Shown piece after piece: positions 53,418-61,538 of a stretch of DNA of 64,000 nt. Numbering within the stretch: position 1 is the stretch's first letter; each line of letters starts with the position of its first letter. This DNA comes from Rhodovulum sp. 12E13 (GTDB taxonomy: Bacteria; Pseudomonadota; Alphaproteobacteria; Rhodobacterales; Rhodobacteraceae). The DNA lies in assembly GCF_003340565.1 (NCBI RefSeq), contig NZ_QPLK01000006.1, positions 62,001-126,000 on the forward strand, written 5' to 3'. The notes under the pieces are model-generated. The model saw only the letters and a list, made by a program, of their open reading frames with translations. It did no database searches and was not told where the DNA came from. The translations under genes and the position numbers were made by a program.

Positions 53418-54437
53418 TCAGCGCTCGCGCGCCTCGCCCTGCCCGAAGAGGCCCGTCAGAGCGCGGCGCACGATGCCGCTGACCGAGGGGCGCGGCGTGC
53501 GCACGAAGGGCAGCGGGCGGCAGACCTCGAGCGCGGCGACGCCCACCCGCGCGGTGAGCGCGCCGTTCACGACCCCCTCTCCGAAACGGCGCGAGACGCG
53601 GCTCAGCAGGCTGCCGCCCGCGACCGAGTGGATCAGGTCGTCGCCCACCGCCACGGCGCCGGTGGCGACGAGGTGGGTCAGCACCGCGCGGGTGAGGCGC
53701 CAGGCGCCCAGCGTTCCCGACCGGCCGCCGTAGATCTCGGCGATGCGGCGGATCATCCGCAGGTTGGACGTCAGCGCCGCCACGACATCGGCGAGCGCCA
53801 GCGGCACGAGTGCGGTCACCGTCGCCACCTGCCGCGCCGCCGCCTCGACCTCGCGCACCGCGGCACGGTCGAGCGGCGCCAGCAATTCCGCCTCGGCGAT
53901 GCCGAGCAGCGTGTCGGCGTCGAGCACCTCGGCGCGGCGCTCGGCCAGCCGCTGGCGGCCCCAGTCGGTGTCGGGGCGGTGGGCGTAGAGGCCCTCGAGC
54001 CGCTCCACCGCCGCGCGCGCAGCGTTCCGGTCAGCGCCGGCATGGGCGGCAGCGGCAGCGCGGTGGATCGCGTCGAGCCGGCCCAGCCGCGCGATCGCCG
54101 CCGCCTCGCGCAGGGCGAGGGCGATCAGCGCCAGCAGGACCGCGGCCACGAGGGCCAGCGCGATCCAGCCGAGCAGCGCGTTGCGCACGATCAGGCCGGT
54201 GACGAAATCCCACGCCGCGACCGAGACGACGAAGCCGATCAGCGCCGCCAGCGCCCCCCAGAAGAAGCGGCCGAGCGCCGTGCCCCGGCGCGCGCCGAGG
54301 GCGGCGACCGCCTGCATCGCCGCGCCCTGCGGCGGCTCGGTGTCGGGCAGGGGCGGGGCGTCAGCCGGGTCGGGCGCGCTCTCGTCGCCGAGTTCGATCA
54401 GGACGGGGCCGCCCCTTCTGTCGTCACGCTCGCGCAT
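53418..54437 (-). CDS. YcjF-like membrane protein (DUF697/TIGR01620 family)
   Basis: A 339-residue inner-membrane protein with a hydrophilic N-terminus, two membrane segments (around residues 60-82 and 93-112: LIGFVVSVAAWDFVTGLIV; LALVAAVLLALIALAL) and a long C-terminal part with the DUF697 region LVPLALADVVAALTSNLRMIRRIAEIYGGRSG and HLVATGAVAVGDDLIHS. Only 3 bases separate it from ycjX upstream, the partner with which this family always pairs. Role unknown, probably envelope stress or phage-shock-related. Confidence 0.88.
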   Translation of the reverse strand: MRERDDRRGGPVLIELGDESAPDPADAPPLPDTEPPQGAAMQAVAALGARRGTALGRFFWGALAALIGFVVSVAAWDFVTGLIVRNALLGWIALALVAAVLLALIALALREAAAIARLGRLDAIHRAAAAAHAGADRNAARAAVERLEGLYAHRPDTDWGRQRLAERRAEVLDADTLLGIAEAELLAPLDRAAVREVEAAARQVATVTALVPLALADVVAALTSNLRMIRRIAEIYGGRSGTLGAWRLTRAVLTHLVATGAVAVGDDLIHSVAGGSLLSRVSRRFGEGVVNGALTARVGVAALEVCRPLPFVRTPRPSVSGIVRRALTGLFGQGEARER

Positions 54438-54440
54438 CGC

Positions 54441-55853
54441 TCACCTCAGCCGGTCGCCGATCAGGAATTCCGCCGCCCGGTCGAGGCGGATATGCGGCGG
54501 CCCCTCGCCGGCGCGCGGCGGCGTGCCGGGCGGGCGGAAGCGCATCACCGAGTAGTCGCCGTCGAGCCAGCTCTCGGCGCCCGACGTCGCCGCGTTGAGC
54601 AGGCGGGCGGGGTCGTCGGGCAGCGCGCCGGGATAGAGCGCGGCCTGCCTGCCGTCGTCCAGCGTGCCGCGCACCATCGGCAGGCGGTGGCCGCGATGCT
54701 CGCGCTCCTCCTCCACCGTGGCGCGCAGGGCGGCGATGGCCATGGCCCGCGTCTCGGCGCCCGCGAAGGCGGCGCGGTCCTTCGCCTGCCGCAGCATCGC
54801 CTCGAGGATCGCGGTCAGCGCCCCGTGCTGGGAATGGTGCAGGTGGTCGGCCTTTGTCGCGGCGAAAAGGATGCGCCCCACCCGGCGCTGTCCGAGCAAC
54901 TGGCCGAGCCACGACGTGCGCCCGGGCCGGAAGGCGCGCAGCGTCCGGTCGAGGCCGGTCGACAGGTCGGCCAGCGCGCGGGGGCCGGAATGGATCGCGT
55001 CGAGCAGGTCGACCAGCACCACCTGCCGGTCGATCCGGGCGAAGTGATCGCGGAAGAAGGGGCGCACGATGCCGCTCTTGTAGGCCTCGAACCGCCGCGC
55101 CATCTCTAGCGCGAGCGAGCCGCGCGGGGCCTCGCCGGGCGGGAGGGGCGCGAAGGTGAGGGCCGGCGAGCCCTCGAGCTCGCCCGGCATCAGGAAACGG
55201 CCCGGCGTGCAGTCGGAATAGCCGGCCTCTCGCGCCGCGCGCAGGTAGGCGGTGTAGGCGCCCGCCAGCCGCTCGGCATCGGGCTCGGCGAGCGGCGCGG
55301 CGGGGTCGGTCGCGGCCAGCGCCGCGCGGAAGGGGGCGGCCTCGGGGCGCCGCTCGGCGGCCGCCAGCACCTCCTCCGACCACTGGGCGAAGCTGCGGTC
55401 CATCAGGCCGAGATCGAGCAGCCACTCGCCGGGGTAGTCGACGATGTCGAGATGCAGCGTGCGCGGCCCCGACACCGCGCCGAGCAGCCCCGACGGCTGG
55501 ATGCGGAACGACAGCCGCAACTGCGAGACGGCGCGGGTGCTCTCTGGCCAGGCCGGCGGCTGGCCGGTCATCGCGGCGAGGTGCCGCTCGTAGGCGAAGC
55601 GCGGCACCGTGTCGTCGGGCTGGGGCTGGAGCCATGCGGCCCGGATCGCGCCCGAGGCGGCGGCGTGCAGGCCCGGCATGCGGCCCCGGTCCATCAGGTT
55701 GGCGACGAGCGAGGTGATGAACACCGTCTTGCCCGCGCGGGCGAGGCCGGTCACGCCGAGGCGGATCACGGGTTCGGAGAAGAGCGACGTCACGCCGCCG
55801 GCGACGCTCTCGACGCCGCCCATCACCCCGTCCGCGATGCGCCCGATCACCAT
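54441..55853 (-). CDS. ycjX: YcjX-family GTPase-like protein (DUF463)
   Basis: A 470-residue P-loop protein: Walker A GLARAGKT (36-43), PGEWLLDLGLMDRSFAQWSEEVL following VDYPGEW, and VVLVDLLDAIHSGPRALADL, FAATKADHLHHSQHGAL (the nucleotide base-recognition TKAD element). It matches the conserved YcjX order. It stands in operon with the DUF697 membrane protein, stop to start 3 bases. In other bacteria the pair is stress-induced. Molecular function is not established. Confidence 0.93.
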   Translation of the reverse strand: MVIGRIADGVMGGVESVAGGVTSLFSEPVIRLGVTGLARAGKTVFITSLVANLMDRGRMPGLHAAASGAIRAAWLQPQPDDTVPRFAYERHLAAMTGQPPAWPESTRAVSQLRLSFRIQPSGLLGAVSGPRTLHLDIVDYPGEWLLDLGLMDRSFAQWSEEVLAAAERRPEAAPFRAALAATDPAAPLAEPDAERLAGAYTAYLRAAREAGYSDCTPGRFLMPGELEGSPALTFAPLPPGEAPRGSLALEMARRFEAYKSGIVRPFFRDHFARIDRQVVLVDLLDAIHSGPRALADLSTGLDRTLRAFRPGRTSWLGQLLGQRRVGRILFAATKADHLHHSQHGALTAILEAMLRQAKDRAAFAGAETRAMAIAALRATVEEEREHRGHRLPMVRGTLDDGRQAALYPGALPDDPARLLNAATSGAESWLDGDYSVMRFRPPGTPPRAGEGPPHIRLDRAAEFLIGDRLR

Positions 55854-55980
55854 GCCAGCCTCTCGTCCACCGCGCCTAGGTAACGATGGCGGCCGCCGGT
55901 GCCTAGATGCGTGCCGCCGGGGAACGCGGGCGCAGCAGTTGCGTCACGGCAGAGGTCGGGCGAGATGCTGGCCGGGGCGG

Positions 55981-56000
55981 CGCCCCGCCCGGGCGGGGCG
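55981..56000. terminator. Perfect 20-bp GC palindrome downstream of corrinoid gene
   Basis: CGCCCCGCCCGGGCGGGGCG is fully self-complementary. It lies 69 bases beyond the stop of the minus-strand corrinoid gene, where a transcript end is expected. The absence of a T-tract lowers confidence. Confidence 0.45.
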
Positions 56001-56068
56001 GGGGGCTGGGTTGCGCGCGGCGCGGGGCAGGTCCGGCGCGGCGGGCGCCCTGCGCCTGGCGGTGCGTC

Positions 56069-56776
56069 TCAGGCGGTGGCGGCGAGCTGGTTATGCTTGC
56101 GCGCGACGAAGCTCTTGGCCGTCTCGACCGCAACGGCGGCGTCGCGGCAATAGGCGTCGGCACCGATGGCGCGGCCGAACTCCTCGTTGAGGGGCGCGCC
56201 GCCGACGAGCACGATGTAGTCGTCGCGCAGGCCCTTCTCGACCATCGCGTCGATGACAACCTTCATGTAGGGCATGGTCGTCGTCAGCAGGGCCGACATG
56301 CCGAGGATGTCGGGCTGCTCGGCCTCGAGCGCGTCGAGGTAGGTCTCAAAGGGGTTGTTGATGCCGAGGTCGACCACCTCGAAGCCGGCGCCCTCCATCA
56401 TCATCGACACGAGGTTCTTGCCGATGTCGTGGATGTCGCCCTTCACCGTGCCGATCACCATCTTGCCCTGCTTGGGCGCGCCGGTCTCGGCCAGCAGCGG
56501 CTTGAGGATCGCCATGCCGGCCTTCATCGCGTTGGCGGCGAGCAGCACCTCGGGCACGAAGAGGATGCCGTCGCGAAAGTCCTTGCCGACGATGGTCATG
56601 CCGCCCACCAGCGCCTCGGTCAGGATCGTGTAGGGCTGCCAGCCGCGTTCGAGCAGGATGTTCACCCCCTCGACGATCTCGTCCTTGAGACCGTCGTAAA
56701 GGTCGTCGTGCATCTGCTGGACGAGCTCGTCGTCGTCGAGTTCCGCGAGGATGATGTCGTCGTCTTCGTCGGCCAT
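56069..56776 (-). CDS. Corrinoid (cobalamin)-binding methyl carrier protein
   Basis: Stand-alone B12-carrier equivalent to the cobalamin domain of MetH. The 235-residue product has an acidic leader, a helical cap domain (about 15-100) and a Rossmann-like domain with the base-off/His-on motif GDIHDIGKN: Asp114, His116 and Gly119 of DxHxxG, His116 being the cobalt ligand. VDLGINNPFETYLDALEAEQ, GMSALLTTTMPYMK and VLVGGAPLNEEF follow as in B12 domains. No methyltransferase is fused. Candidate partners are the pterin methyltransferase (23.7 kb), homocysteine enzyme (59.5 kb) and RACo. It could serve a different methyl donor, but none is encoded nearby. Confidence 0.93.
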   Translation of the reverse strand: MADEDDDIILAELDDDELVQQMHDDLYDGLKDEIVEGVNILLERGWQPYTILTEALVGGMTIVGKDFRDGILFVPEVLLAANAMKAGMAILKPLLAETGAPKQGKMVIGTVKGDIHDIGKNLVSMMMEGAGFEVVDLGINNPFETYLDALEAEQPDILGMSALLTTTMPYMKVVIDAMVEKGLRDDYIVLVGGAPLNEEFGRAIGADAYCRDAAVAVETAKSFVARKHNQLAATA

Positions 56777-56987
56777 GGTCGTCTCCTGCCCGGGGCGCGT
56801 GCGCCTGGACCTGGCGCCCCTCTGGTGGTGGTCTGCCCAGCAAGCGCCCGAACGCGACCTGGCGCGCTCCTGATTGCGACATTCACGGGGGCGCCACCGA
56901 CCTCTCCCTTCGAATTCGCGCCATCGCCGGGCGCCGGGCAGACATACCGCGTCGGGACTTGCGGATGTTCTCTTTGTGTTCTAGTCC

Positions 56988-58088
56988 ATGTTCATGGCGT
57001 CCGCCCCTTCCTCCCCGCAGGCGCCGCGCACCGCGCGTGCGGTGGGGCGCGGCACCTGCAGCAACGCAGCGGGGCGATTCGAGCGTCACGCGCGCGAAGC
57101 GGTCCACGACGGATGGGACATCGCGGAGGAGTTGCCGCCGCTCCGCACCGAGCTGACCGAAGAGCGCGCCGGCCGGATCATCACGCGCAACGCCTCGCCC
57201 GACCTGTCGTTCGACCGCTCGGTCAATCCCTATCGCGGCTGCGAGCACGGATGCGTCTATTGCTTCGCGCGGCCCTCGCACGCCTATCTCGGGCTGTCGC
57301 CTGGCCTCGACTTCGAGACGAAGCTGACGGTCAAGCCCGGCGCGGCCGAGGTGTTGCGGCGCGAATTGTCGGTGAAGGGCTACGCGCCCGCGCCGATCGC
57401 CATCGGCACCAATACCGACCCCTATCAGCCGGTCGAGCGCGAGCGGCGCGTCATGCGGGCTTGCCTCGAGGTCCTGTCGGAGTTCCGCCACCCCGTGGCC
57501 ATCGTCACCAAGGGCACGCTCGTTGCGCGCGATCTCGACATTCTGGGCGAAGTGGGCCGCGCGGGTCTGGCGCGCGTGGGCGTGTCGATCACGACGCTCG
57601 ACGCGGGCCTCGCACGCTCGATGGAGCCGCGGGTGCCATCGCCGGCCCATCGGCTGCGCGCGGTCGAACGTCTGGCGCGGGCCGGCGTGCCGGTGCGGGT
57701 CTGCCTCGCGCCGGTGATCCCCGGCCTCACCGACCACGAGGTCGAGTCGATCCTCTCGGCGGCGGCGTCGGCCGGCGCCACCTCGGCCAGCCTCGCGCTG
57801 CTGCGCCTGCCGCGCGAGGTGTCGGCGCTGTTCCGGGAGTGGCTCGCGCAGGCGCGGCCCGACCGCGCGGCGCGCGTCATGGCGCGGGTGCGCGAGACGC
57901 ATGGCGGCCAGGACACCGATTCGGCCTTCGGGCGGCGGCTGACGGGGCAGGGCGAGGTGGCCGGCCTGATCCGCCGCCGCTTCCGCCTCGCCTGCGGCCG
58001 GCTGGGCCTTGCAGATCGCGTGCCGCCGCTGCGTACCGACCTGTTCCGCGTGCCGCCCGGGGCGGGCGACCAGCTCTCGCTCTTCTGA
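56988..58088 (+). CDS. PA0069-family radical SAM protein (SplB-like)
   Basis: A 366-residue radical SAM enzyme with cluster cysteines 85, 89 and 92 (NPYRGCEHGCVYCFARPSH), IAIGTNTDPYQPVERERRVMR, IVTKGTLVARDLDIL and SITTLDAGLARSMEPR, the signature of the PA0069 family, distantly related to spore photoproduct lyase. N-terminal 60 residues include RGTCSNAAGRFER. It starts divergently from the corrinoid gene, with 211 bases between. Substrate unknown; DNA repair or nucleic-acid modification is often suggested for the family. Confidence 0.9.
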   Translation: MFMASAPSSPQAPRTARAVGRGTCSNAAGRFERHAREAVHDGWDIAEELPPLRTELTEERAGRIITRNASPDLSFDRSVNPYRGCEHGCVYCFARPSHAYLGLSPGLDFETKLTVKPGAAEVLRRELSVKGYAPAPIAIGTNTDPYQPVERERRVMRACLEVLSEFRHPVAIVTKGTLVARDLDILGEVGRAGLARVGVSITTLDAGLARSMEPRVPSPAHRLRAVERLARAGVPVRVCLAPVIPGLTDHEVESILSAAASAGATSASLALLRLPREVSALFREWLAQARPDRAARVMARVRETHGGQDTDSAFGRRLTGQGEVAGLIRRRFRLACGRLGLADRVPPLRTDLFRVPPGAGDQLSLF

Positions 58089-58109
58089 CCGGCCTCCGTC
58101 TCCGAGCGG

Positions 58110-58123
58110 CCCCGGATCCGGGG
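58110..58123. terminator. Hairpin between convergent genes
   Basis: CCCCGGATCCGGGG, a perfect 14-base palindrome, sits in the 36 bases between the radical SAM stop and the stop of the minus-strand GT87-like gene. Small, without T-tract, but positioned as a shared terminator. Confidence 0.4.
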
Positions 58124-58124
58124 G

Positions 58125-59381
58125 TCAGGAAAGCGCGGCTCGTCGCCGTGCCGTTGCGCCCGGGGCGTCGCGTGACTGCCACAGGGCCGCGGCCGCGAGC
58201 ACGGCGAGGGCGAGCGCCGCGAAGCCTGCCCCGGTGACGGGGGCGACCAGCCCCACTTCGGCGCCGCGGGCGTTCTGCAACAGCCCCGTGCCGCCGGCGA
58301 CCCACGCCAGGGCGCCGGCGGGCAGCACCAGCGCGCGCCGCCCCGCCCGGTCGAGCTCGGGCAGCAGCAGCGCGAGCGCCGGGCCGTGGAGCGCGAGATC
58401 GTAGTCGTAGAGATACGGGCTGAAGAGCGGCGTGGCGAGGAGCGCCACCGCAAGCGCGCGGCGCGGGGCGAGCCGGCGGGCGGCGAGGGCCACGGCGGCC
58501 GCGGCGGCCAGCCCCACACCCGCCTGCAGCGTGATGGCCGTCCCGTGCGGCAGGCCGAGGCTCGTGAGCGCGACGTGGAGCGATGCCATGCGGTGGGCGG
58601 GATAGGCCCCGGCGGCGAGTTGCGCGCCGGCCTCGCCGGCGGCGGCGAGGAACACGCCCCAGAGCTCGGCGCCGAAGGCGGCGACGGATGCGGCGCAGGC
58701 GAGTGCCGCCACGGCAGCCGCGGCGGCGAGCATGCGCCACCGGCCGGCCGCCAGGCACCACAGCCCGAGCCCCAGACCCAGATGCGGCTTGAGCACGAGC
58801 AGGCCGAGCACGGCACCCGCCCGCCCCTCGCGGCCGCGCAGGGCCGCGTCGCAGGCCAGCGCGGCGATCCCCGCCATCAGCAGGCCGTTCTGCCCGCTGC
58901 CGATCGACATGACGGCGGCCGGCAGCGCCGCGAAGAGCGCGACGCCGGCATGTCTGCCGGCCAGCCGGGCGACGCCGACGAGGTAGAGGGCGAGACTCGT
59001 GCCGGCGAAGACGGCATAGGCGGCGTCGCGCCCCAGTGCGCCGAGCGGGGCGAGCGCGAGGTCGAAGGGCGGCGGGTAGGTCCAGGTCATCGGGCGTGGC
59101 ACGCCGCCCATCGCGATCTGGGCGGCGAGCATCGCGTCGAGATCGTAGGCTTCCTCGATCCGGCCCGCGAGGGCGAGTCGGGCCACGACGTGGAACATGT
59201 CGAAATCGGAGGCGGACACGCCGGAGAGCGCGGCGAGGCCGGTGGCGCCCGCAAGGTTTAGCGCCGCGCCGCCCAGCAGCGCGACGACCGCGAGCCCGCC
59301 CAGCAGGCGCAGGGTGAGGGCGCTCGCTCCGAGAGGGGTGTCGGTCACGGGGGACTCTTCCGGTCGTTTCACCGCCGCCAC
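58125..59381 (-). CDS. DUF2029/GT87-like polyprenol-phosphate glycosyltransferase
   Basis: A 418-residue inner-membrane protein with about ten hydrophobic segments. The first periplasmic loop holds SASDFDMFHVVARLALAGRIEEAYDLDAML, with an acidic catalytic-type Asp after the first helix, and MTWTYPPPFDLALAPLG follows; these are the hallmarks of DUF2029/GT87 (C-type fold) enzymes that use lipid-linked sugars. Substrate and product unknown. It separates corrinoid and homocysteine enzyme genes without apparent relation to them. GC- and Ala/Leu-rich, but with clear motifs. Confidence 0.85.
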   Translation of the reverse strand: MAAVKRPEESPVTDTPLGASALTLRLLGGLAVVALLGGAALNLAGATGLAALSGVSASDFDMFHVVARLALAGRIEEAYDLDAMLAAQIAMGGVPRPMTWTYPPPFDLALAPLGALGRDAAYAVFAGTSLALYLVGVARLAGRHAGVALFAALPAAVMSIGSGQNGLLMAGIAALACDAALRGREGRAGAVLGLLVLKPHLGLGLGLWCLAAGRWRMLAAAAAVAALACAASVAAFGAELWGVFLAAAGEAGAQLAAGAYPAHRMASLHVALTSLGLPHGTAITLQAGVGLAAAAAVALAARRLAPRRALAVALLATPLFSPYLYDYDLALHGPALALLLPELDRAGRRALVLPAGALAWVAGGTGLLQNARGAEVGLVAPVTGAGFAALALAVLAAAALWQSRDAPGATARRRAALS

Positions 59382-59462
59382 CCTGGCCGGGCAGCGTGGC
59401 CGGAAGATGGCGTCGGGCGGGCCCGAGGGGGGCGGCGGAGCCCGCCCGCCCCTCGGTGCACC

Positions 59463-60497
59463 TCAGCCGCGACGGCGCCGGCGCGGCCGATCCGGGGCGG
59501 CGCCCGGGGCGGTGCCGTCGGTCGCCGACGAGAAGGGGCCGAGCGCGGCGGCGATCCCCTCGAGCGTCGGGGCCGGGCCGCGGGGGCGCTCCTCGAGCGC
59601 GGCGCGCATCGCGCGCAGGTGGTCGGGCGTGGTGCCGCAGCAGCCGCCGATGATCCGCGCGCCCGCGTCGCGGGCCATCACGGCGTAATCGGCCATCAGC
59701 GCGGGCGTGCCGTCGTAGTGGATGTGGCCATGCACGTATTTCGGGATGCCGGCATTTCCCTTGGCGATCACCGGCCGGTCGGCGCCGGCGGCGGCGAAGC
59801 CGAGAACGGTGCGCAGGAGGTCCGACGCGCCGACGCCGCAATTGGCGCCGAAGGCGAGAGGGCCGTGATCCATGCAGGCGACGGCGCGGGCGAGGTCGGC
59901 CGAGGTGAGGCCCATCATCGTGCGTCCCGCGGTGTCGAAGCTCATCGTGCCGCACCAGGGCATGCCTGCACGTCGGGCGGCCTCGGCGGCCGCCTCGTAT
60001 TCCTCGAGCGCCGAGATCGTCTCGACCCACAGCAGATCGGCACCGCCCGCCTTCAGCCCCTCGGCCTGCTCGTGGAAGATCTCCACCGCTGCCGCGCGCG
60101 ACAGCGTGCCGGTGGGCTCGAGGATCTCGCCGGTGGGCCCCATCGAGCCGGCGACGAGCACCCGCCGCCCCGCACTGTCGGCCACCTCGCGGCCGATCTC
60201 CGCCCCGAGGCGGTTGAGCTCGCCCACGCGAGTCTCGGCGTCGTGCAGCTTGAGCCGGGCGGCGTTGGCGCCGAAGGTGTTGGTGAGGAAGATGTCGGAG
60301 CCGGCATCGACCGCGCCCGCATGGAGCCGCGCGATCCGGTCGGGGTGGTCGGCATTCCACAGCTCCGGCGCGTCGCCCGCCTCGAGGCCCATGGCGAACA
60401 GCGTGGTGCCGGTCGCCCCGTCGGCCATGAGCCAGTCGCGCTCGGCGAGCAGGGGGCCCAGGGGGTCGGGGATCGGGGCGGCGCTCGGGTCGGTCAT
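59463..60497 (-). CDS. bmt: Zinc-dependent homocysteine S-methyltransferase (split MetH homocysteine domain)
   Basis: TIM-barrel enzyme of the homocysteine-binding family. The 344-residue product starts with LLAERDWLMADGATGTTLFAMGL and shows the zinc ligands Cys220 in FGANCGVG, and Cys286-Cys287 in IIGGCCGTTPDHL, with SMGPTGEI between. No cobalamin or folate domain is attached. Two readings are possible: the homocysteine half of a split methionine synthase taking methyl from the corrinoid protein at 56 kb, or a betaine:homocysteine methyltransferase, given betaine genes nearby. The ATG at 60497 was chosen because upstream residues are Arg/Pro noise. The tail is Arg-rich. Confidence 0.92.
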   Translation of the reverse strand: MTDPSAAPIPDPLGPLLAERDWLMADGATGTTLFAMGLEAGDAPELWNADHPDRIARLHAGAVDAGSDIFLTNTFGANAARLKLHDAETRVGELNRLGAEIGREVADSAGRRVLVAGSMGPTGEILEPTGTLSRAAAVEIFHEQAEGLKAGGADLLWVETISALEEYEAAAEAARRAGMPWCGTMSFDTAGRTMMGLTSADLARAVACMDHGPLAFGANCGVGASDLLRTVLGFAAAGADRPVIAKGNAGIPKYVHGHIHYDGTPALMADYAVMARDAGARIIGGCCGTTPDHLRAMRAALEERPRGPAPTLEGIAAALGPFSSATDGTAPGAAPDRPRRRRRG

Positions 60498-60989
60498 GGC
60501 GGGGTCTCGCAAGGGGTGGGCAGCGGCAGCGCCCTTACCCGAGCCGACGGGGCGGAGGCAAAGGGTTTCGCGCGCGCCCCTGCGGCGGGATGCGCGCGCG
60601 CCTGCGGCAGGACGGGCCGCCGGCCCCGGCCCGGAGCCGGGCTGCGGCGGACCTCGCCTTCGGCATCGGCCCGCCCACCCCGGCAGCCCTCGCCTGCGCG
60701 CGCCCCACCGTCGCGCGGACGGGCGGTGGTGCGCCAGGGGGCCCGAATGCAGGCGGGCAGGTGGCGATATCGGCCACCGGATTCCGGGCTGTGGCCGCCG
60801 CGCCGGTCGGAGCGGCCTCCCGCTGCGGCCTGTGCCGCGAGGCGGCAGGGGGCGGGGCGATGGACAGGGGGGTGTCTTCCCCTCGCCACGCCCCTCCCGG
60901 TGGCAAGGGGCTCGGCCGGACGGGAGGCCGCGCCGGAGAGACGTGGAGAGACGCGCCGGGGCGCGCCCCTGTCGCACGATGCCGGGCGC
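60498..60989. other. Spacer upstream of homocysteine methyltransferase gene
   Basis: This 492-base gap lies upstream of the minus-strand bmt and downstream of the zeta-inhibitor gene. I looked for a cobalamin or SAM riboswitch because of bmt and found only a GGAATCCGGTGG-like fragment on the minus strand, without the CCCGCAACTG core or the B12 box. GC-rich frames across it lack a credible start. No gene is supported. Confidence 0.45.
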
Positions 60990-61304
60990 TCAGCTGCCCT
61001 CGCGGACCTTGCGGCGGGCCTCCTCGAGAAACTCGGCCATCTTGGCGCGGATCGTCGCCTCGTCGGCGAGGTTGCCGAGGTCGGCGACCAGCTTCTGCAC
61101 CACCTCGTCGTGTCCGGGCGCGATGAAGTCGGCGCGGATCACCTCCTTGGCGTAGCCGGCGGCGTCTTCGGCCGAGCGGCCCATCAGCTCGCAGGCCCAG
61201 TAGGCGATCAGCTTGTTGCGCAGGCTCTCCGCCTTGAACTCCATCTCGGCGTCGTGGGCGAACTTGTTCTCGAAGGCGGATTCGCGGTCGTCGAAGGTGG
61301 TCAT
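60990..61304 (-). CDS. F1-ATPase inhibitor subunit zeta (DUF1476)
   Basis: Natural inhibitor of the alphaproteobacterial F1Fo ATP synthase, first defined in Paracoccus. The 104-residue product has the inhibitory N-terminal region MTTFDDRESAFENKFAHDAEMEFKAESLRN, which enters the catalytic interface, and the C-terminal helical bundle with LMGRSAEDAAGYAKEVIRADFIAPGHDEVVQKL. Length and motifs fit the family. The ATG at 61304 gives the known N-terminus. It is upstream of bmt but 492 bases away. Inhibition keeps ATP from being wasted when the proton gradient collapses. Confidence 0.92.
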   Translation of the reverse strand: MTTFDDRESAFENKFAHDAEMEFKAESLRNKLIAYWACELMGRSAEDAAGYAKEVIRADFIAPGHDEVVQKLVADLGNLADEATIRAKMAEFLEEARRKVREGS

Positions 61305-61538
61305 GGGCGCTGGCCTCCCCGTGGGAACTTGGATCGTGGCGCGCCCCGGCTGCCCGGGCGCCGCGCGTCGGCTCCTCTCTAGGCCAGCCGTCCGGGTTTG
61401 CAAAGACGGCGTCGGGTCGGAGACATGTGCCCCATGGTCACTCGCCGGCGTCGTATTTGTCGCAGCCGGTGTCAGAGGGCGCGGGAGGCCGTTCAGCGGG
61501 CGTGCCCGTGAAGGCCCCGATGCCGGGGAACGGGGCTC

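Noticed and set aside
56777-56987. SAM or SAH riboswitch before the corrinoid gene
   Set aside because: None of the conserved SAM-II, SAM/SAH or SAH core sequences could be found on the minus strand.
60498-60989. Possible cobalamin riboswitch upstream of the homocysteine methyltransferase gene
   Set aside because: Only a GGAATCCGGTGG-like fragment is seen on the minus strand; the CCCGCAACTG core, GCCACTG and the B12 box are missing.
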